Origin: Spirochaetales bacterium
GTDB lineage: Bacteria > Spirochaetota > Spirochaetia > DSM-27196 > SLST01
Direction of reading: 5' to 3'
Length of the DNA: 9,774 nucleotides
Assembly: GCA_030642995.1 (NCBI GenBank)
Contig: DAOWMR010000073.1
Coordinates: 1 to 9,774 of the forward strand
Shown: in pieces, positions 5,988-9,774 of the stretch
Layout of the letters: each line of letters begins with the position of its first letter
How positions within the stretch are numbered: the stretch's first letter is position 1
Position numbers and translations under genes: made by a program
Notes under the pieces: generated by a model
Database searches by the model: none
The model's input: only the letters and a program-made list of their open reading frames with translations
Told to the model about the DNA's origin: nothing

Positions 5988-7597
5988 CCGCCTTCACACC
6001 GTTCTTTGAGTACGGCGGCCGGCGTGGGTATCCACCTGTTCTCGCGCAACTCCATGCCGTATTCGTGTTGTAGTTTGTAGACGAGACTTTCATGGAGTTT
6101 CACGGCGGCCCCCCGCAGGTCGGCGGCGGGATCATCGCTGGAAGGATAGTTGGGGTCGTCCAGGCCGAGGCCGCTGGTCATCAACGTCTCCGAGAGTAGT
6201 TTTGCGGCCAGAAGCTTGTCCCACTTGCTCACACTGAACACCAGAAAATCATCCAGCATCCCAATGACTTCCCAGGTAACCTGCTCCGCCTGAGAGTAGT
6301 CCCCGGCGTCCTTGACCTGGTCGGTGAAGCGCGTCGGCAAGTCGTTCGCAATACGTTCTATGTTTGGAACGAGGAAGTCCAGGTCGAACAATCCCGTGGC
6401 TGCGTTGAAGAGAATCGGCTTTCCCGCCGACTCCGCCTCCGCGACGTCTTCACGGCTGATCGCGGGTCCGATGTCGGCGCAGCTGAGATGACCGTGCTGA
6501 TCCCGGACGAGAATGCCGCCCTTCACATCAACCGGTGTTTTGTACGCAAAGTTGAATCCGGCCTGTTTCCCGCTCAGTGCCAGGTAGGCCACCTCAACAG
6601 GATCGGGCAGGTATCCGAGGTTGTCCACGTTGCCGAGATAGACAAAGCGCTTGCCCCGACTCCTGAACGACCGGTAGATGTCTGCCAATACGGCGAAGTT
6701 CTGTCCGTGACCCCCGGGCACCGGCAACGTCTCATGCTCTCGCCCATACGCACGGGTGAAGATGCGCTTGGGTCGGCCCTCGCTACTGTGCGTGTAGGCT
6801 GCAATCATCGGTTGAACGGCTCCAACCGGATCAGTCGGATCCAGACCCGTGAGGGCAATCAGGTCGGCCAATACCGCGTCGCTCCGGTACTCCACGTATG
6901 AAGCGCGCAATTCCTCATTCGTATGAATGCTTGTCATCTCGAAGAACTTCAGAAGCGGCTCGGGCCACCCGCCGATACTGTCCGGAGCGAGCTGCTCAAA
7001 CAAGACCTGGCTCCGCATGGCCAGGGTCAGAAGCCCGCGCATTTTCAGCTGCAGGAAAGATGGCCCGAAACTGCCGTCCGGCTGCACGAATGCCGGCGTG
7101 AGCCCCTTGGCATGCCCATGGCTGATCTCGGCCATTTCGTCAAATTGATGCTGGAGTAGGCTGATGAGCTGGGCACTGAACGCCCTGTTCTTCTTGCCGT
7201 CCGCGTAGCTTGTTGCAGACCCGCCGTTCAGAACGCCGTAGGCTACTCGGGGCATGAGCATCAAACCGATGGATTCGAGGTCGGCTCGAGAGAAAGCGAG
7301 CATTCCGCCTTGGTTTTCTCCGAGTTCCGTGCCGATTCGATTGAGCAATGGATCGGGGATGAGGCCGGTGAGGCGCTCTCTTACGGCCGATTCCCGGACC
7401 TGAAGGGAAGGCTCTCCGGTGAAGTCCACAACGGTCTTTCCATCTACCGACGGAATGTCGTCTACACGGGTCGATTCAAAGTGATCAAAATCGCCCTGAT
7501 TGAACCGGGAGAGGATGTCGAGCGAAATCTCAACATCAATGTTCTTGCTCTCCATGTCCTGTCGGTCTTCCGTGGAGAGCGAGTTGCCATCAGACAC
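5984..7597 (-). CDS. UDPGP-family uridylyltransferase (UTP:sugar-1-phosphate)
   Basis: A 537-residue protein of the eukaryote-like UDPGP family (UDP-glucose or UDP-N-acetylhexosamine pyrophosphorylases), not bacterial GalU. It probably joins UTP and a sugar-1-phosphate to give UDP-sugar and PPi. Motifs in order are LNGGSATSY with KKN (123-137), at the place of the nucleotide loop LNGGLGT...PKS; PVPGGHGQ (292-299); the uridine/metal motif GNVDNLG (322-328); and DVKGG (357-361), like the usual KKGG. The start is GTG: a GGAAGGGGG sequence (7611-7603) lies five bases upstream, whereas the first in-frame ATG (7555) has no well-spaced site. It begins 15 bases after the glucokinase stop and overlaps hisI, so the three genes are one operon. 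UTP:glucose-1-phosphate activity is the most likely; the diverged nucleotide loop leaves the sugar and nucleotide uncertain. Confidence 0.85.
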   Translation of the reverse strand: MSDGNSLSTEDRQDMESKNIDVEISLDILSRFNQGDFDHFESTRVDDIPSVDGKTVVDFTGEPSLQVRESAVRERLTGLIPDPLLNRIGTELGENQGGMLAFSRADLESIGLMLMPRVAYGVLNGGSATSYADGKKNRAFSAQLISLLQHQFDEMAEISHGHAKGLTPAFVQPDGSFGPSFLQLKMRGLLTLAMRSQVLFEQLAPDSIGGWPEPLLKFFEMTSIHTNEELRASYVEYRSDAVLADLIALTGLDPTDPVGAVQPMIAAYTHSSEGRPKRIFTRAYGREHETLPVPGGHGQNFAVLADIYRSFRSRGKRFVYLGNVDNLGYLPDPVEVAYLALSGKQAGFNFAYKTPVDVKGGILVRDQHGHLSCADIGPAISREDVAEAESAGKPILFNAATGLFDLDFLVPNIERIANDLPTRFTDQVKDAGDYSQAEQVTWEVIGMLDDFLVFSVSKWDKLLAAKLLSETLMTSGLGLDDPNYPSSDDPAADLRGAAVKLHESLVYKLQHEYGMELRENRWIPTPAAVLKERCEGG

Positions 7598-7612
7598 GAT
7601 TGCCCCCTTCCG

Positions 7613-8629
7613 TCACGCGAGAGAAATGGCGGCGTGGGCCGCTCCGTAGAGAGACACCGAGTAGTCTTTGATGAGAACCACGGGCGTCGAACGCAGGAGC
7701 GGAATCACACGCTCATTATAGTTGTCTTCAAACGTTTGCATGAAGAGATGATCTTCAAGGATCCAACGCTCGTTCTTCGCTGCGATGCCTCCGGCCAGAT
7801 ACAGACCGCCGCTCGGAAGGAAACAAAGCGTCATGTTTGATGCGTAGCGCGCATACATGCGCACGAAGAGACGCATGACCAGGGCCAGTCCCGCGTGGGT
7901 CGTCGCATGCTGTGCCACTGCTCCCGGTTTCTCGGCATCGGGCAGGGCATCAATGTGCAGCGTCGTTGCGTCGGGCTGGATTCTCCCCGTCTCACGGTAG
8001 CAGTTGTAGATGTTCTTGATTCCCTGACCCGATATGAACTGTTCGGCGCCCGGCCGGGTTGGCAACTTGGCCTCCAGGTAGGTCTGCAGTGCAACCATGT
8101 CATCATCCTGAGGTGCGAAGTCCGAGTGTCCGGCTTCCGACGGGTGAGCGGTGTAGTGGCCGCGATCCTCAATCAGGTAGCCCGTGCCGAGTCCTGTGCC
8201 GGCGCCCACGACTGCGCGCACCGGTCCGTGAGGCTTCGGCCGCGACCCATCTGTGTGGGGAATGGAGACGGTCTGGATCTCGTCGTGGGTGTCCACCAGG
8301 GGCAGAGCGTAACATATTGCGCTGAAGTCATTGATCATGAATGTCCTGATGCCGAGTTGCGCCTCCACCGCATCCCCGTCAAGGGGCCACGAGACATTGG
8401 TCATGAAGCAGCGGTTTTTGACAACGGGGCCCGCTCCGCTCAGGCAGCACGTCTCAAGTTCGCTCCTGACGACATCTGCCGAACTGAGATAGTCATCGAG
8501 CGCCTCTTCCATTCCGGAAAGCTCGGCCGACGCGTAGCGTTTGCGGTGGACAATGCTGAACCGATCGTCACGCTTTTCGATTGTGGCAATCGTTGTGTTT
8601 GTGCCTCCAATATCGCCTACCAGAATCAT
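7613..8629 (-). CDS. glk: Glucokinase, E. coli Glk type
   Basis: A 338-residue glucokinase of the ROK-independent E. coli Glk family. It phosphorylates glucose to glucose-6-phosphate with ATP. Visible motifs are phosphate-1 DIGGTN (6-11), SGAGPV (64-69), MTNVSWPLD (76-84), catalytic Asp101 in INDFSA (99-104), phosphate-2 VGAGTGLGTG (141-150), the sugar-binding EAGH (165-168) followed by SDFAP, Glu196 in AEQFISG, and the adenosine-site LAGGIAAKN (278-286). E. coli has EGGH; Ala replaces the middle Gly here. The ATG at 8629 is chosen because family members start a few residues before DIGGTN; upstream in-frame starts at 8695 and 8707 would add an unconserved leader. No clear Shine-Dalgarno sequence precedes the chosen start. 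It is the first gene of the minus-strand operon. Confidence 0.95.
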   Translation of the reverse strand: MILVGDIGGTNTTIATIEKRDDRFSIVHRKRYASAELSGMEEALDDYLSSADVVRSELETCCLSGAGPVVKNRCFMTNVSWPLDGDAVEAQLGIRTFMINDFSAICYALPLVDTHDEIQTVSIPHTDGSRPKPHGPVRAVVGAGTGLGTGYLIEDRGHYTAHPSEAGHSDFAPQDDDMVALQTYLEAKLPTRPGAEQFISGQGIKNIYNCYRETGRIQPDATTLHIDALPDAEKPGAVAQHATTHAGLALVMRLFVRMYARYASNMTLCFLPSGGLYLAGGIAAKNERWILEDHLFMQTFEDNYNERVIPLLRSTPVVLIKDYSVSLYGAAHAAISLA

Positions 8630-8672
8630 GGGGCCGACTCTACAGGAGCAATGGGATATTGGCAACAAAGGG

Positions 8673-8678
8673 ATTATC
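8673..8678 (-). promoter_or_regulatory. Possible -10 element for the glucokinase operon
   Basis: On the minus strand GATAAT (5/6 to consensus) lies about 44 bases upstream of the glk ATG. No convincing -35 box is found 16-18 bases further upstream, so this is a weak candidate. It sits in the 107-base divergent gap (8630-8736) that must contain the promoters of both glk and the DHH gene. Confidence 0.28.
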
Positions 8679-8707
8679 TTGCACGAGGGTACCATTTCGG
8701 TTAGCAT
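8679..8707 (+). promoter_or_regulatory. Possible promoter for the DHH phosphoesterase gene
   Basis: TTGCAC (8679-8684) and TAGCAT (8702-8707) are separated by 17 bases. They match three and four of six consensus bases. Transcription would start near 8714, giving a short leader that carries the GGAGGG ribosome site. This is a consensus match of modest quality. Confidence 0.35.
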
Positions 8708-8736
8708 TCCGTTCGTTCGACTTCGGAGGGGAATAC

Positions 8737-9669
8737 ATGCGGGATGACAAGCAGAAATTTCGCCTCGTCACACGCAGCGATTTTGATGGCCTTGCCTGTG
8801 CCGTTTTGCTGAAGGAGCTCGATCTCATAGACGAGATCAAATTCGTTCACCCGAAGGACATGCAGGACGGACTCATCGAAATCAACGACAACGATATCAC
8901 GACAAATCTCCCGTACGTGGAGGGTGTCCATCTCGCATTTGACCACCATCACTCTGAAACCATACGGAATGAGCAACGCGAGAATTACATCATCATCGCG
9001 GACGCCCCGTCGGCTGCTCGGGTTGTCTATGACTATTACGGTGGGGCCGGAAAATTTCGAGAACTGCTGTCCGACATGATGGTCGCGGTGGACAAAGGGG
9101 ACTCCGCAGATTTCTTGATGGATGATGTTCTGGAACCGGAGCGCTGGGACCTTCTCAATTTCATCATGGATGCGCGGACGGGACTGGGTCGATTCAGGAA
9201 CTTCCGGATTTCGAACTACCAGCTCATGATGGATCTCATTGAGTACTGCCGCGAGCACCCGATTGAAGAGATCCTGCAGGTTCAGGACGTTCGCGAACGT
9301 ACCGATCTTTACCTGGAGCATCAGGAGTTGTTTCGCGTGCAGACCCGAAAGTGCGCCGCCGTGCACAAGAATGTTCTGGTTGTTGATCTCCGGGGCGAAG
9401 AGACCATCTACGCGGGGAATCGCTTCATCAAGTACGCGCTCTATCCGGAGACGAACATCTCCATTCAGGTGATCTGGGGCTTCAAGAAACAGAACACCGT
9501 CATGTCCGTGGGCAAGTCCATTTTCAACAAATCGTCAATGGCAAATATCGGTGAGCTCATGCTGGAATACGGGGGTGGGGGCCATGACGCCGCCGGAACC
9601 TGCCAGATTGAGAATGAACGAGCCGACACGGTCATTGCCAAACTCGTTGACAGGCTCGCGGAGGGATGA
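8737..9669 (+). CDS. DHH-family phosphoesterase (exopolyphosphatase-related)
   Basis: A 310-residue DHH/DHHA1 phosphoesterase, a Mn-dependent family that includes NrnA-type nanoRNases, pAp phosphatases and cyclic-dinucleotide phosphodiesterases. Visible motifs are the metal motif TRSDFDGLA (12-20; Asp15 and Asp17), DHHHSE (69-74), the acidic VDKGDSADF (118-126) and the DHHA1 substrate motif GGGGHDAAGT (279-288). The His that often opens motif I (HxxxDxDG) is replaced: the sequence reads T-R-S-D-F-D-G. No membrane, CBS, PAS or RecJ-type extra domains are present. The ATG at 8737 is chosen because GGAGGG (8725-8730) lies six bases upstream and homology starts just after it; an open extension to 8581 would run into the divergent glk gene. 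The stop overlaps the next start in an ATGA. Family is certain; substrate is not. Confidence 0.9.
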   Translation: MRDDKQKFRLVTRSDFDGLACAVLLKELDLIDEIKFVHPKDMQDGLIEINDNDITTNLPYVEGVHLAFDHHHSETIRNEQRENYIIIADAPSAARVVYDYYGGAGKFRELLSDMMVAVDKGDSADFLMDDVLEPERWDLLNFIMDARTGLGRFRNFRISNYQLMMDLIEYCREHPIEEILQVQDVRERTDLYLEHQELFRVQTRKCAAVHKNVLVVDLRGEETIYAGNRFIKYALYPETNISIQVIWGFKKQNTVMSVGKSIFNKSSMANIGELMLEYGGGGHDAAGTCQIENERADTVIAKLVDRLAEG

Positions 9670-9774
9670 CGGATTCAGTCCGCGAGTCTCTCGGAGCGGC
9701 CACTCGCGACGAGAGACTGTCCGGTCTTCGTTCGCTCATTGCTTCCAATGCCGAACAGATTCTCACTTCGCCAT
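9666..9774 (+). CDS. Unidentified protein, 3' partial
   Basis: An open frame starts with the ATG of an ATGA overlap with the DHH gene stop (9666-9669) and runs off the window without a stop. Only 36 residues are visible, starting M-T-D-S-V-R-E-S-L-G and including an Arg-rich, helix-like stretch. I do not recognise the product. GGAGGG abuts the start codon with almost no spacing, so translation probably depends on coupling to the DHH gene. Confidence 0.55.
   Translation, partial: MTDSVRESLGAATRDERLSGLRSLIASNAEQILTSP

Noticed and set aside
7310..7840. Plus-strand ORF of 176 codons
   Set aside because: It spans the UDPGP/glucokinase junction in antisense and has no motif support.
7895..8704. 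Long plus-strand ORF of 269 codons
   Set aside because: It lies antisense to glucokinase, whose motifs are unmistakable, and its translation shows no recognisable domain and no ribosome site.
8630..8707. Upstream ATG starts for glucokinase (8695, 8707)
   Set aside because: The added 22-26 residues are not typical of the family and overlap the probable promoter region.
8581..8736. N-terminal extension of the DHH gene
   Set aside because: The extension overlaps the glk start and promoter gap and has no homology-like content; the ATG at 8737 has a well-placed GGAGGG.
8701..9366. Minus-strand ORF of 221 codons
   Set aside because: It is antisense to the DHH phosphoesterase gene and looks like a shadow frame.

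Overview
The window is a gene-dense stretch of bacterial chromosome, GC roughly in the mid-50s by eye, with short gaps, ATGA stop/start overlaps and strong Shine-Dalgarno sequences. No phage, transposon, CRISPR, rRNA or tRNA sequence was seen. The gene set (a PPi-type phosphofructokinase, a UxaE-type tagaturonate epimerase, an SDR-type fructuronate reductase, a eukaryote-like UDPGP-family uridylyltransferase and an E. coli-type glucokinase) does not match a familiar model organism. It suits a free-living, sugar-degrading bacterium, possibly from a poorly cultured phylum. I cannot place it taxonomically from sequence alone.

Plus strand, 1-4818: an apparent operon with the 3' part of a phosphofructokinase gene, an SDR fructuronate/mannonate oxidoreductase (uxuB-like), glucuronate isomerase (uxaC) and tagaturonate epimerase (uxaE). 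Together they form the upper hexuronate pathway. UxaC makes fructuronate from glucuronate and tagaturonate from galacturonate. UxaE converts tagaturonate to fructuronate, so the single reductase can send both sugars to mannonate. Mannonate dehydratase, KDG kinase and KDPG aldolase are not in the window.

Plus strand, 4805-5091: a compact transcription unit for an unrecognised basic 57-residue protein. It has a TTGACA-17-TATCTT promoter inside the end of uxaE, an AGGAGGA ribosome site and a strong intrinsic terminator. It is followed by two tandem copies of a 14-base sequence containing a small palindrome, then a dCTP deaminase-family gene (dcd).

Minus strand, 8629-5631: glucokinase, a UDPGP-family nucleotidyltransferase with a GTG start, and hisI (histidine biosynthesis) form a tight operon. 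Its hisI end overlaps the dcd end by 49 bases in convergent orientation. Glucokinase makes glucose-6-P and the UDPGP enzyme presumably uses a sugar-1-P and UTP, so the pair suggests nucleotide-sugar or storage-sugar synthesis. A phosphoglucomutase would have to be encoded elsewhere.

Plus strand, 8737-9774: a DHH-family phosphoesterase, divergent from glucokinase, translationally coupled by an ATGA overlap to a gene that runs off the window end.
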